From contig NZ_JBNGEN010000006.1 in NCBI RefSeq assembly GCF_049977365.1, forward strand, positions 1 through 64,000: a stretch of DNA of 64,000 nucleotides. The letters run 5' to 3'. Of the stretch, positions 28,967-37,379 are shown piece by piece. Under the pieces are notes generated by a model that searched no databases, was not told where the DNA came from, and saw only the letters and a list, made by a program, of their open reading frames with translations. Made by a program: the position numbers and the translations under genes. Source of the DNA: Brachymonas sp049977365 (lineage in GTDB: Bacteria > Pseudomonadota > Gammaproteobacteria > Burkholderiales > Burkholderiaceae_C). The number at the start of each line of letters is the position of its first letter. Within the stretch, counting starts at the first letter, position 1.

Positions 28967-30112
28967 ATGCAACTCGCCCAGTTCACCCTGCCGAATCGGC
29001 TGTTTGTCGCCCCCATGGCGGGCGTGACGGACCGACCGTTCCGCCAGCTGTGCCGGCGCTTCGGCGCCGGGCATGCCGTGAGCGAAATGGTGACCTCGCG
29101 CAAGGAGCTGTGGCACAGCCTCAAGACTTCGCGCCGTGCGGACCATGACGGCGAGCCAGGCCCGGTGGCTGTGCAGATCGCCGGCGTGGATGCGGCAGAG
29201 ATGGCCGAGGCCGCACGCTACAACATCGACCGGGGCGCCCAGATCATCGACATCAACATGGGTTGCCCGGCCAAGAAGGTGTGCAACAAGTGGGCCGGCT
29301 CGGCCCTGATGCAGAATGAGGCGCTTGCGCTCTCCCTCATCGAGGCGGTGGTGGCAGCCTGCGCGCCGCACGACGTGCCCGTGACGCTCAAGATGCGCAC
29401 GGGCTGGCGCCATGACCAGCGCAATGCGCCCCGCCTCGCACGACTGGCGCAGGAGGCAGGGGTGGCGCTCGTGACGGTGCATGGCCGCACCCGCGAGCAG
29501 GGCTACGGTGGCGAAGCCGAATACGCCACCATCGCCGCGATCAAGTCGGCGCTGCGCATTCCGGTGGTGGCCAATGGCGACATCGACTCGCCCCGCAAGG
29601 CCGCTGCGGTGCTGCGCGCCACAGGTGCCGATGCACTGATGATCGGCCGTGCGGCCATGGGCCAGCCCTGGATCTTCCGCGACATCGACCATTACCTTGC
29701 CACGGGCACCCTGCGGGAGCCGCCCACGGTGCGCGAGGTGGGCTCCGCACTGCTCGACCACCTGCGCGATCACTATGCGCTGCATGGCGACTGGGCCGGC
29801 GTGCGCAGTGCCCGCAAGCACATCGGCTGGTACGTGGCTGGCCTGCCCGGAGGCGATGCCCTGCGGCAGACGGTGAATGCCCTGGAAGACGCCGAGGCGC
29901 AGTGGCAGGCCGTGCACGACTGGCTCGATGCCCTGGGAGAACACCACCTGCACTGGCCCTCGCCAGCCGCCGATGCCGCACGCACCGTGGAGAACTGGCG
30001 TCCCGCCACGCCGCGTGCTGCCGCCGGCCCCGATTCAAGAAATACGACAAAGGAAACCGCAATCCCATGGGACATGAACGTCTTGAAGAATGCGTGCGCA
30101 GCAACCTGCTGA
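28967..30112 (+). CDS. dusB: tRNA-dihydrouridine synthase B
   Basis: FMN-dependent enzyme reducing specific uridines in tRNA to dihydrouridine. Start motif APMAGVTDRPFRQLCRRFG, catalytic Cys100 in INMGCPAKKV, and the FMN-phosphate loops VVANGDIDS and GADALMIGRAAMGQPW are all present. 381 residues is slightly long because the C-terminal tail (after ~345) is low complexity. Its last 46 bases overlap the start of fis, the classic dusB-fis operon. A pyrimidine-rich leader (about 28906-28966) directly precedes the ATG. Confidence 0.95.
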   Translation: MQLAQFTLPNRLFVAPMAGVTDRPFRQLCRRFGAGHAVSEMVTSRKELWHSLKTSRRADHDGEPGPVAVQIAGVDAAEMAEAARYNIDRGAQIIDINMGCPAKKVCNKWAGSALMQNEALALSLIEAVVAACAPHDVPVTLKMRTGWRHDQRNAPRLARLAQEAGVALVTVHGRTREQGYGGEAEYATIAAIKSALRIPVVANGDIDSPRKAAAVLRATGADALMIGRAAMGQPWIFRDIDHYLATGTLREPPTVREVGSALLDHLRDHYALHGDWAGVRSARKHIGWYVAGLPGGDALRQTVNALEDAEAQWQAVHDWLDALGEHHLHWPSPAADAARTVENWRPATPRAAAGPDSRNTTKETAIPWDMNVLKNACAATC

Positions 30113-30318
30113 CGTACCTGGATGACCTGCAGGGGCAGGAACCGAGCAACATGTACGACATGCTGCTGCGCGTGGTCGAGAAGCCGCTCCTGGAGCTGGT
30201 GATGGAACAGGCACGCAACAACCAGAGCCGGGCCGCGCAATGGCTCGGCCTCAACCGCAACACCCTGCGCAAGAAGCTCGTCGAGCACGGCCTCCTGCCT
30301 ACCACCGACAAGGATTGA
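30067..30318 (+). CDS. fis: Fis-family DNA-binding protein
   Basis: Nucleoid-associated protein and transcription factor of 83 residues, shorter than the 98 residues of E. coli Fis as is usual in beta-proteobacteria. The C-terminal helix-turn-helix NQSRAAQWLGLNRNTLRKKL is clear. AAGGAAA lies about ten bases upstream of the ATG. The first 46 bases lie inside dusB in another frame, so the two are coupled. Confidence 0.94.
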   Translation: MGHERLEECVRSNLLTYLDDLQGQEPSNMYDMLLRVVEKPLLELVMEQARNNQSRAAQWLGLNRNTLRKKLVEHGLLPTTDKD

Positions 30319-30322
30319 CGCC

Positions 30323-30442
30323 ATGGAGCCGCAAGTTCCCGTTCGCCCGCATCCGCTGCCCGTGCCGGGCCCCGCCCCCGATCCGGCCCCGGAGCCCACT
30401 CCCGCACCGGACGTGCCCGATCCTGCGGCCCCGCCGGCCTGA
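30323..30442 (+). CDS. Proline-rich small protein after fis (hypothetical)
   Basis: A possible 39-residue protein, MEPQVPVRPHPLPVPGPAP followed by more Pro/Ala/Asp repeats, ending at TGA 30440-30442. AAGGA lies eight bases upstream of the ATG, which is only four bases after the fis stop. A terminator follows directly. It has no recognisable domain. It could be a real small protein or a chance open frame in a Pro-biased GC-rich stretch. Confidence 0.35.
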   Translation: MEPQVPVRPHPLPVPGPAPDPAPEPTPAPDVPDPAAPPA

Positions 30443-30444
30443 GG

Positions 30445-30477
30445 GGGCGGGAATCCGTTCCGCCCTGGCCTTTTTTT
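30445..30477 (+). terminator. Terminator after the dusB-fis operon
   Basis: GGGCGGGAA and TTCCGCCC form a stem with one bulged base, followed five bases later by seven T. It separates dusB-fis from purH. Confidence 0.6.
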
Positions 30478-30538
30478 CCTGGCACCTTTTTCTGTCCGTC
30501 TGATTTTTTTTCGTTGATTCGTTTCTGGAACCTGAAAC

Positions 30539-32128
30539 ATGACCCAACTGACTGCCCTGCTGTCCGTGTCCGACAAGACCGGCATCGTCGACCTCGCCCG
30601 TGAGCTGCATGCTCTGGGCATCAAGCTGCTGTCCACCGGCGGCACCGCCCGTCTGCTCGCTGACAGCGGCCTGCCCGTGACCGAGGTGGCCGATCACACC
30701 GGCTTCCCCGAGATGCTCGACGGCCGCGTCAAGACCCTGCATCCCAAGATCCACGGCGGCCTGCTGGCCCGCCGTGACCTGCCCGAGCACATGGCTGCGC
30801 TGGCCGCACACGACATCCCCACCATCGACCTGCTGGTGGTGAACCTCTACCCGTTCGAGGCCACCGTGGCCAAGACGGGCTGCACGCTGGCCGACGCCAT
30901 CGAGAACATCGACATCGGCGGCCCGGCCATGGTGCGCAGTGCCGCCAAGAACTGGAAGGACGTGGCCGTGCTGACCGACGCCAACCAGTACGCAGGCGTG
31001 ATCGCCGAGCTGCGCGACGCCGGCCAGGTGAGCCTGGCCACGCGCTTTGCACTGTCGGTGGCTGCGTTCAACCGCATTGCCCAGTACGACGGCGCAATCA
31101 GCAACTACCTCTCCTCGGTTGCGTTCGACGCTGCCGGCATCGAGGGCACGCCCGTGCGTGGCGAGTTCCCCGGCCAGGTCAACCTCGAATTCGCCAAGGT
31201 GCAGGACCTGCGCTACGGCGAAAACAGCCACCAGCATGCCGCGCTGTACCGCGAACCGCAGCCGCCGGTGGGCTCCATCGTCACGGCCGAGCAGCTGCAG
31301 GGCAAGGAGCTGAGCTACAACAACATTGCCGATGCCGATGCCGCCTGGGAATGCGTCAAGCAGTTCGACGTGCCCGCCTGCGTGATCGTCAAGCACGCCA
31401 ACCCCTGCGGCGTGGCCATGGGCAAGGATGCCGCCGACGCCTATGCCAAGGCCTTCCAGACCGATCCCACGAGCGCCTTCGGGGGCATCATCGCCCTCAA
31501 CCGCCCGCTCGACCGCGCGGCAGCCGAGCACATCGTCAAGCAGTTCGTCGAAGTGCTGATGGCTCCGGACTTCACGCCCGAAGCCCTGGAAGTCTTCAAG
31601 CCCAAGACCAATGTGCGCCTGCTGCGCATTGCGCTGCCCGCCGGCACCTCCGCCACGGCCAACGCCCACGACTACAAGCGCGTGGGCGGCGGCCTGCTGG
31701 TACAGACCTCCGACAGCCACGAGCTCCACCTCTCCGACCTCAAGGTCGTCACCCAGCTCCAGCCCACCGAGCAGCAGCTCCAGGATCTGCTGTTTGCCTG
31801 GAAGGTGGCCAAGTTCGTCAAGAGCAACGCCATCGTCTTCTGCAAGGACGGCATGACCATGGGCGTGGGCGCCGGCCAGATGAGCCGCCTCGACTCGGCC
31901 CGCATCGCCAGCATCAAGGCCCAGGCTGCGGGCCTGAGCCTGGCCGGCACGGCCGTGGCGAGCGATGCCTTCTTCCCGTTCCGCGACGGGCTCGACGTGG
32001 TGATCGACCACGGCGCCACCTGTGTGATCCAGCCGGGCGGCTCCATGCGCGACCAGGAAGTGATCGACGCCGCCAACGAGCGCGGCGTGGCCATGGTGTT
32101 CAGCGGCGTGCGCCACTTCCGCCACTGA
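30539..32128 (+). CDS. purH: Bifunctional AICAR transformylase/IMP cyclohydrolase
   Basis: Catalyses the last two steps of IMP synthesis. 529 residues with the N-terminal MGS-like cyclohydrolase domain (ALLSVSDKTGIVDLARELHA, LSTGGTARLL, GRVKTLHPKIHGGLL) and the C-terminal transformylase domain with Lys285-His286 in VIVKHANPCG, matching the catalytic pair. The end GGSMRDQEVIDAANERGVAMVFSGVRHFRH is the normal C-terminus. It starts about 60 bases after the dusB-fis terminator, with a T-rich pyrimidine leader. Confidence 0.97.
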   Translation: MTQLTALLSVSDKTGIVDLARELHALGIKLLSTGGTARLLADSGLPVTEVADHTGFPEMLDGRVKTLHPKIHGGLLARRDLPEHMAALAAHDIPTIDLLVVNLYPFEATVAKTGCTLADAIENIDIGGPAMVRSAAKNWKDVAVLTDANQYAGVIAELRDAGQVSLATRFALSVAAFNRIAQYDGAISNYLSSVAFDAAGIEGTPVRGEFPGQVNLEFAKVQDLRYGENSHQHAALYREPQPPVGSIVTAEQLQGKELSYNNIADADAAWECVKQFDVPACVIVKHANPCGVAMGKDAADAYAKAFQTDPTSAFGGIIALNRPLDRAAAEHIVKQFVEVLMAPDFTPEALEVFKPKTNVRLLRIALPAGTSATANAHDYKRVGGGLLVQTSDSHELHLSDLKVVTQLQPTEQQLQDLLFAWKVAKFVKSNAIVFCKDGMTMGVGAGQMSRLDSARIASIKAQAAGLSLAGTAVASDAFFPFRDGLDVVIDHGATCVIQPGGSMRDQEVIDAANERGVAMVFSGVRHFRH

Positions 32129-32181
32129 TCTCCCTGACCGGTCCCGCAGGGCCGTGCCTTCCGGCCGGCCCCGCGGCCCTG

Positions 32182-32236
32182 GCCCATGCACAAAGCCGGC
32201 AGTTCCCATCGGGAGCTGCCGGCTTTGTGCATGGGC
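32182..32236. terminator. Near-perfect long palindrome between purH and znuA-like gene
   Basis: Arms of about 26 bases (left arm from GCCCATGCACAAAGCC at 32182, right arm ending GGCTTTGTGCATGGGC at 32236) pair almost perfectly, with one G-T pair and a tiny ATC loop. The two flanking genes converge here, so a two-way terminator is the simplest reading. There is no T-run after the stem. Confidence 0.6.
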
Positions 32237-32285
32237 ACACCGCCCGGACACCCCGGGCAGCACAGTGCTGCCCCGGGAACACCCC

Positions 32286-33170
32286 TTACCGCATGGCGCG
32301 GGCCAGCAGCTGCACGTTGTGGCGCACCAGCTGCAGGTAGGTCGGGGCGGGTCCGCCTGCGCGGCTCAGGGCGTCGGAATACAGCTCGCCCTGCACCTGC
32401 ACACCTGCCTCGCGGCCGAGCTGCTGCACGAGACGCGGGTCCTTGATGTTTTCGACGAACACGGCCTTGATGTGCTCGCGCCGCACCTGCTGCACGATCA
32501 TCGCCACCGTGCGGGCGGAGGCCTCGCTCTCGGTGCTCACCCCCTGCGGCGCGATGAAGCGCAGCTGGTAGCGGCGCGCGAAATACCCGAACGCATCATG
32601 CCCCGTGAGCACTTTGCGCTGGGCCACCGGAATCGGCGCGAACTGCTGGCGCACCCACTGGTCGAGCGCCCTGAGCTGCCCCTCGTAGGCCGTGAGGCGC
32701 TGGGCATAGTAGGCACGGCCCGCCGGATCGGTGCGCATGAGCGCAGCCGCCACATTGCGTGCATAGGTCTGCATGAGCACCGGATCGTTCCACACGTGCG
32801 GATCGAACACCGCATGTCCGTGCTCGTCGGTCATGCGCGTCGGGGTGATGCCCTGCGAGGCCACGGCCACCGGAATGTGGCTGGAGGCAAAAGCCCGCTG
32901 CATCCCCGCGCCCTCGAAACCCAGGCCGCTCAGGAGCCCGAGACGGGCAGCGCGCAGCTTGCGGATGTCGGCCGGGCTCATCTGGTAGACGTGCCCGTCC
33001 TGATCGGGACCCACGAGCGTCTGCACGCTCACCCGGCTGCCCCCCACCTCGCGCGCCACATCGCCGAGAATGCTGAAGCTCGCCACCACCGGCATCGGCG
33101 CCGCCCAGGCGGCGGCCGCCCACAGACCACAGGCTGCCAGCAGCCCCTTGAACCAACTCGTTTTCTTCAT
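32286..33170 (-). CDS. Metal ABC transporter substrate-binding protein (ZnuA/cluster A-I)
   Basis: Periplasmic zinc or manganese binder of 294 residues. Signal peptide ends near AAAAWA (residue ~23). Metal-ligand His candidates occur in GPDQDGHVYQM, DPHVWNDP and LTGHDAFGYFARRY, and ENIKDPRL gives the C-terminal acidic ligand, as in ZnuA-like proteins. The His-rich loop (DEHGHAV) is very short. Start at 33170 has GAGGAG seven bases upstream. No permease or ATPase gene is adjacent, so the transporter's other parts must be elsewhere. Confidence 0.88.
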   Translation of the reverse strand: MKKTSWFKGLLAACGLWAAAAWAAPMPVVASFSILGDVAREVGGSRVSVQTLVGPDQDGHVYQMSPADIRKLRAARLGLLSGLGFEGAGMQRAFASSHIPVAVASQGITPTRMTDEHGHAVFDPHVWNDPVLMQTYARNVAAALMRTDPAGRAYYAQRLTAYEGQLRALDQWVRQQFAPIPVAQRKVLTGHDAFGYFARRYQLRFIAPQGVSTESEASARTVAMIVQQVRREHIKAVFVENIKDPRLVQQLGREAGVQVQGELYSDALSRAGGPAPTYLQLVRHNVQLLARAMR

Positions 33171-33293
33171 GTCCATTCTCCTCGGTGACAGCGAAGACCG
33201 GAATCGCGCAGACCTGCATCCGATGCGTTTCATCGCGCAATAGATGAAAACGGTTATCGTTTGCATTATCATCTGCAGCACCTTCCGATCTGT

Positions 33294-33322
33294 CTATAAT
33301 TGCAACACAGTTGCGATAATAG
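33294..33322. promoter_or_regulatory. Palindromic operator-like site in the metal-gene intergenic region
   Basis: CTATAATTGCAAC and GTTGCGATAATAG are 13-base arms matching at 11 positions, around ACA. The site lies between the divergent metal-binding-protein gene and the barrel-protein gene, about 40 bases before the latter. A Fur/Zur-type repressor is an obvious candidate because a Fur-family gene lies 0.9 kb away; this is inference. A second patch AAACG-N5-CGTTT lies near 33248-33262. Confidence 0.45.
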
Positions 33323-33362
33323 CACCGTTTGTCTTTTCATTTCCGACTCTGCAAGGCTCCCC

Positions 33363-34148
33363 ATGTCCCTGACATCCCTCCGCTCGCTGTCCCGTGCACT
33401 CCTGGTTCCGCTCGCCCTTGGCGGGGCGGGGCTGGCCGCTTCGCTGCCCGCACAGGCCGCCCATCCGCTCATCACCGATGACACCGGCACCCAGGGCACC
33501 GGCCACTGGCAGTTCGAGCTCAACACCGACCAGACCCGTGTGCGCGACGAGGACGGAACTTCCACCCACACCCAGGCCGTCAATGCCACCCTGACGCGCG
33601 GCATCACCGACACCCTGGATCTGGCCATGAACCTGCCCTACCAGCACCTCCGCACGGATGGGGACGACGCGGTCAGCGGCGTGGGAGACATCACGGCCCA
33701 GGCCAAGTGGCGCTTCCACGAGGCCGGCAACTGGTCATTCGCCCTCAAGCCGGCCGTCACCCTGCCCAGCGGCAATGCCTCGAAGGGGCTCGGCACCGGC
33801 CGCAGCACCCAGGCGCTCAGCCTCATCGGCCAGTACCAGAACGGCCCCTGGACCTGGCTCACCAATGCCGGCGCCACCCACTACGACAACAATCAGGGCC
33901 TGCGCACCGGCCTGTGGAGCGCCTCTACCGCCGTGCTCTATGCCCCCAGCGAGCGCTGGAGCCTTGCTGCCGACGTCGGCGCGAGCCGCAACCCGGATGC
34001 GACCGGCCCCTCCACGCTGTCCTATGCCCTTGCCGGCGCCATCTACCACTGGGGCAAGAACGTGGACCTCGATGTGGGCTACCGCCAGAGTCTGCAGAGC
34101 GGCCCCATCGAGCGCACCCTCGGCGCCGGCGTGACCATGCGCTGGTAA
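33363..34148 (+). CDS. Outer-membrane beta-barrel protein (MetA-pathway/transporter-like family)
   Basis: A 261-residue exported protein. The signal peptide ends near LPAQA (residue ~32). The rest is alternating beta-strand sequence: ITDDTGTQGTGHWQFELN, LDLAMNLPYQHL, ITAQAKWRFHEAG, and a terminal strand ending in GVTMRW with an aromatic last residue, as needed for barrel insertion. It resembles the family annotated as transporter/phenol meta-pathway protein. It is divergent from the metal-binding-protein gene and upstream of a Fur-type regulator, so a metal-linked role is likely. Confidence 0.8.
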   Translation: MSLTSLRSLSRALLVPLALGGAGLAASLPAQAAHPLITDDTGTQGTGHWQFELNTDQTRVRDEDGTSTHTQAVNATLTRGITDTLDLAMNLPYQHLRTDGDDAVSGVGDITAQAKWRFHEAGNWSFALKPAVTLPSGNASKGLGTGRSTQALSLIGQYQNGPWTWLTNAGATHYDNNQGLRTGLWSASTAVLYAPSERWSLAADVGASRNPDATGPSTLSYALAGAIYHWGKNVDLDVGYRQSLQSGPIERTLGAGVTMRW

Positions 34149-34236
34149 GCAGCGCACGGGAACGGATACGGCCCCGACCTGCACACAAGCGCGCTGCCAG
34201 TGGCGACGCCCGGGGCCTTGGTGTAGAGTGGGGGTG

Positions 34237-34749
34237 ATGTCTGCGATTTCCTCCGTTCCTTCCCGTTCTTCCGCTCCCGTCCTGGCGCCCGTGCCGGATG
34301 CAGGGCATGACCATGGGTGGGCCCACGTACTGCGCGAACGCGGACTGCGCGCCACGCGGGCAGGCGTGCGGGTGCTAGAGATCGTGCACGAGGCACGCGT
34401 CCCGCTGAGCCACGACGATCTCATGCAGGCCCTGCAGGCCAGTGGCGGACATGATTCGGTCACCGTTCCCAACAAGGTGACGCTCTACCGCCTGCTCGAC
34501 CGCTTCGTGCACGCAGGGCTGCTGCGCAAACTCCAGGGCAGCGACCGCACGTGGCGTTTTGCCATGGCCGAGCTCGCGGGCGCTGGGCTGTTCGAGTGTG
34601 ACAAGTGCCACCAGATTTCGGCCCTGCCCGACACGCCCGAGCTGCCCGCGCTTCTGTCCCGCATCCAGAACGTGCTGCGGCAGGAGGGGCTGGCCGGCAA
34701 CGATCTCGCCCTCACCGTGCACGGACTGTGCAGGGACTGCAATCACTGA
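34237..34749 (+). CDS. Fur-family metalloregulator, possibly Zur
   Basis: A 170-residue Fur-family repressor. The winged helix lies at about residues 27-110 (ERGLRATRAGVRVLEIV, VTLYRLLDRFVHAGLL). The structural zinc site pairs Cys121-x2-Cys124 with Cys165-x2-Cys168. Between them the usual regulatory His/Asp cluster is reduced, so the sensed metal cannot be told from sequence. Position next to a zinc-type binding protein and a barrel protein favours Zur. ATG at 34237 is used; a GTG at 34228 is an alternative. Confidence 0.87.
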   Translation: MSAISSVPSRSSAPVLAPVPDAGHDHGWAHVLRERGLRATRAGVRVLEIVHEARVPLSHDDLMQALQASGGHDSVTVPNKVTLYRLLDRFVHAGLLRKLQGSDRTWRFAMAELAGAGLFECDKCHQISALPDTPELPALLSRIQNVLRQEGLAGNDLALTVHGLCRDCNH

Positions 34750-34916
34750 CCTCTCCCCGCTGGGAGCCCTGTGCCACGGCAGGAGCAATGTGGTCCAATT
34801 CTTCCTGACGGAGACAGAGGTGCCGATGGTCTGGCTTGCCCGGGCGGTGCATGGTGCGCCTGTCTCCTCCACCGGCAGCCCCGTGTCCGGGGACTGTTGT
34901 CTCACAGGAGATTGCC

Positions 34917-35342
34917 ATGAAAGTCCTGCTCGCCGTCGACGGCAGCCCCTACACCAAGAAAATGCTGGCCTATCTCGTGGAAAACCGCGAGATGTTCATG
35001 TCCGACCGCAACGACTATGTTCTGCTGACCGTCGTGCCCCAGCTGCCCAACCGGGCCACCAGCGCCATCAGCAAGGAAGTCCTGCTGCAGTACTACGCCG
35101 AGGAATCCGCCAAGGTGACGGACCCGGTGGTCAAGTTCCTGGCCATGCATGACATCCACCCACGCGTCGTGGGCAAGGTCGGCACCCCCGGATCGATCAT
35201 CGCGCAGGTCGCCCAGGAAGGCGACTTCCACCTCGTGGTGATGGGCTCGCACGGCTACGGGGCGCTCGGCAGCCTGGTCATGGGCTCGGTCGCCACCAAG
35301 GTACTGGCGGAGTGCACGGTGCCCGTGCTGCTGGTGCGCTGA
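34917..35342 (+). CDS. Universal stress protein (UspA family)
   Basis: A 141-residue cytoplasmic protein with a single Usp domain. The start MKVLLAVDGSPYTKKML and the ATP-binding loop MGSHGYGALGSLVMGSVATKVL (G-2x-G-9x-G-S/T form) indicate the nucleotide-binding class. GGAG lies seven bases upstream of the ATG. Confidence 0.92.
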   Translation: MKVLLAVDGSPYTKKMLAYLVENREMFMSDRNDYVLLTVVPQLPNRATSAISKEVLLQYYAEESAKVTDPVVKFLAMHDIHPRVVGKVGTPGSIIAQVAQEGDFHLVVMGSHGYGALGSLVMGSVATKVLAECTVPVLLVR

Positions 35343-35461
35343 GTCTTTCTGCGGCGCCTCTTCCTCGTTCTGCAGCTCCTCCGTGCCCTGCGCCAGCCCC
35401 CTGCCAAGCGGGGTGGGGCAGGGACGCAGAGGGGCTCGCTTGCTTGTTCAGGAGTATTCGG

Positions 35462-36757
35462 ATGTCCTTTGTGCAATGGACGGAAAAGACCACGGCGGTG
35501 CTGCGCAACGGTGGCGTGATCGGGCCGGAGGAACGGCTCTCGTGGCCCCAGACCGGGCTGATGGGCATGCAGCACGTGGTGGCCATGTTCGGCTCCACGG
35601 TGCTGGCCCCCATCCTGATGGGCTTCGATCCCAACCTCGCCATTCTGATGAGCGGAATCGGCACGCTGATCTTCTTTGTGCTCACGGCCGGCCGCGTGCC
35701 GAGCTATCTGGGCAGCAGCTTTGCCTTCATCGGCGTGGTGATCGCCGCCACCGGCTATTCCGGCAAGGGCCCCAACATGGGCATCGCGGTAGCGCTCGGG
35801 GGCATCATCGCGTGCGGACTTGCGTATGCCCTCATCGGGGCGGTGGTGCAGGCCATCGGCACACGCTGGATCGAGACCCTGATGCCGCCGGTGGTCACCG
35901 GCGCGGTCGTGGCCGTGATCGGGCTCAACCTCGCCTCCATTCCCGTCAAGAACATGGCCCACGGTAACTTCGACAGCTGGATGCAGGCCGTCACCTTCCT
36001 GTGTGTGGCACTGGTGGCCGTGATGACGCGCGGCATGCTGCAGCGCCTGCTGATCCTGCTGGGGCTGCTGGTGGCGACGGCCGTGTATGTGCTGCTCACC
36101 AACGGGTTCGGCCTCGGCACCCCGATGGATTTCTCCGGCATCGCGCGGGCCGCCTGGCTGGGCACGCCGACCTTTGCCCACCCTGTGTTCCACAGCGACG
36201 CCATGCTGCTCATCGTGCCGGTGGTGTTCATTCTGGTGGCCGAGAATCTGGGCCACATCAAGGCCGTCACGGCCATGACGGGCCGCAAGCTCGATGCCTA
36301 CATGGGGCGCGCCTTCATCGGCGATGGTCTGGCCACCATGGTGAGCGGAGCCGCCGGCGGGCCCGGGGTGACCACCTATGCCGAAAACATCGGCGTGATG
36401 GCTGCCACCCGCATCTATTCCACCGCCGTGTTCGTGGCCGCAGCCTGCATTGCCATCGTGCTCGGGTTCAGCCCCAAGTTCGGGGCGGTGATCCAGGCCA
36501 TTCCGCTGCCGGTGATGGGGGGTGTGAGCATCGTGGTGTTCGGCCTGATCGCCGTGTCGGGGGCCAACATCTGGGTGCGCAACCACGTGGATTTTGGCGA
36601 TACCGGAAACCTCATGGTGGCAGCCATCACGCTGGTGCTGGGCACCGGGGACTTCACACTGGCGTTCGGCAACTTCCGGCTCGGCGGCATTGGCACTGCC
36701 ACGTTCGGCGCCATCCTGCTGCACCAGATGCTGCGCCTGCGACGCGCAGCGGAGTGA
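35462..36757 (+). CDS. Nucleobase:cation symporter-2 family, uracil/pyrimidine permease-like
   Basis: A 431-residue inner-membrane transporter with about 14 helices. Gln37-His38 in MGMQHVVAMFGSTV and Glu308 in TTYAENIGVMAATR are substrate-site residues of the NCS2 family; this pattern is closer to UraA/RutG (uracil) than to purine or xanthine permeases. AGGAG lies nine bases upstream of the ATG. The 120-base leader contains overlapping GC-rich hairpins (35395-35436) whose function is unclear. Confidence 0.9.
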   Translation: MSFVQWTEKTTAVLRNGGVIGPEERLSWPQTGLMGMQHVVAMFGSTVLAPILMGFDPNLAILMSGIGTLIFFVLTAGRVPSYLGSSFAFIGVVIAATGYSGKGPNMGIAVALGGIIACGLAYALIGAVVQAIGTRWIETLMPPVVTGAVVAVIGLNLASIPVKNMAHGNFDSWMQAVTFLCVALVAVMTRGMLQRLLILLGLLVATAVYVLLTNGFGLGTPMDFSGIARAAWLGTPTFAHPVFHSDAMLLIVPVVFILVAENLGHIKAVTAMTGRKLDAYMGRAFIGDGLATMVSGAAGGPGVTTYAENIGVMAATRIYSTAVFVAAACIAIVLGFSPKFGAVIQAIPLPVMGGVSIVVFGLIAVSGANIWVRNHVDFGDTGNLMVAAITLVLGTGDFTLAFGNFRLGGIGTATFGAILLHQMLRLRRAAE

Positions 36758-36788
36758 TGCATCCCCGCTCCCCCGCAGGCCAGGGCCC

Positions 36789-36806
36789 GCTCCTGCAGCC
36801 AGGAGC
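36789..36806. terminator. Small hairpin between convergent genes
   Basis: GCTCCTG / CAGGAGC is a perfect 7-bp stem with a 4-base loop between the convergent permease and lipocalin genes. No T-run follows, so termination is only plausible. Confidence 0.35.
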
Positions 36807-36820
36807 CGGTACGGTAGAGT

Positions 36821-37378
36821 TCAGGGCTGGGCCGCCTGCTGGCGTGGGTAGACGAGGCGGTCGGTGTCGAAGCCCGCTGCCCGTGCCTGCAGCAGCAGAA
36901 GATCGAGCTCTCCTGCGGGCAGCGTGGGCGTGCGCGACAGCACCCACAGATACGACCGGTCTGCCCCGCTCACCAGGGCATAGCGGTACTGCGGATCGAG
37001 CACGAACACGCCGTAGGCCCCATAGAACGGACCAAAGAACGAGACCTTGAGATGGGCCACATCCGGCCCCTGCACGAACCGGGCCTTGCCGGTGGCCTGC
37101 TTCCAGCGCCCGGCGCGGGGATCGAAGCCCCGGTTGACCACCTGCACGCTGCCATCAGACTGGAGGCTGTAGGTGGCAGTGGTCTGCTCAAGCCCGCGCT
37201 CGAACGAGTGGTCGAGCCGGGCAATCTCGTACCAGGTGCCCAGATAGCGGTCGAGGGCAAAGTGGCGCACGGGCTCGATGCCCGCAGGCAGGCGGGTGGC
37301 GCAGCCCTGCAGAGCCACGGCCCCCGCCACTGCACCAGCCACGCCCAGGGCTCCCCAGGCCAGACGGCGGGCACGCAT
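36821..37378 (-). CDS. blc: Bacterial lipocalin lipoprotein (Blc-like)
   Basis: A 185-residue outer-membrane lipocalin. Lipobox VALQGC with Cys26. The first lipocalin motif LDRYLGTWYEIARLDHSFERGLEQ is near residues 42-65, followed by YSLQSDGSVQVVNRGF and YRYALVSGADRSYLWVLSRTP, as in Blc. Blc binds fatty acids or lysophospholipids. It starts one base after the ferritin-like gene's stop, so the two are co-transcribed. Confidence 0.92.
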   Translation of the reverse strand: MRARRLAWGALGVAGAVAGAVALQGCATRLPAGIEPVRHFALDRYLGTWYEIARLDHSFERGLEQTTATYSLQSDGSVQVVNRGFDPRAGRWKQATGKARFVQGPDVAHLKVSFFGPFYGAYGVFVLDPQYRYALVSGADRSYLWVLSRTPTLPAGELDLLLLQARAAGFDTDRLVYPRQQAAQP

Positions 37379-37379
37379 G

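Noticed and set aside
34559..35152. Plus-strand frame spanning the Fur-family and stress-protein genes
   Set aside because: It overlaps two solid genes in another frame and is Arg/Pro/Cys-rich, so it is a shadow.
35395..35436. Nested GC-rich hairpins in the leader of the uracil permease gene, considered as a pyrimidine-responsive attenuator
   Set aside because: No T-run, no recognisable PyrR-binding or riboswitch core, and the pairings conflict with each other.
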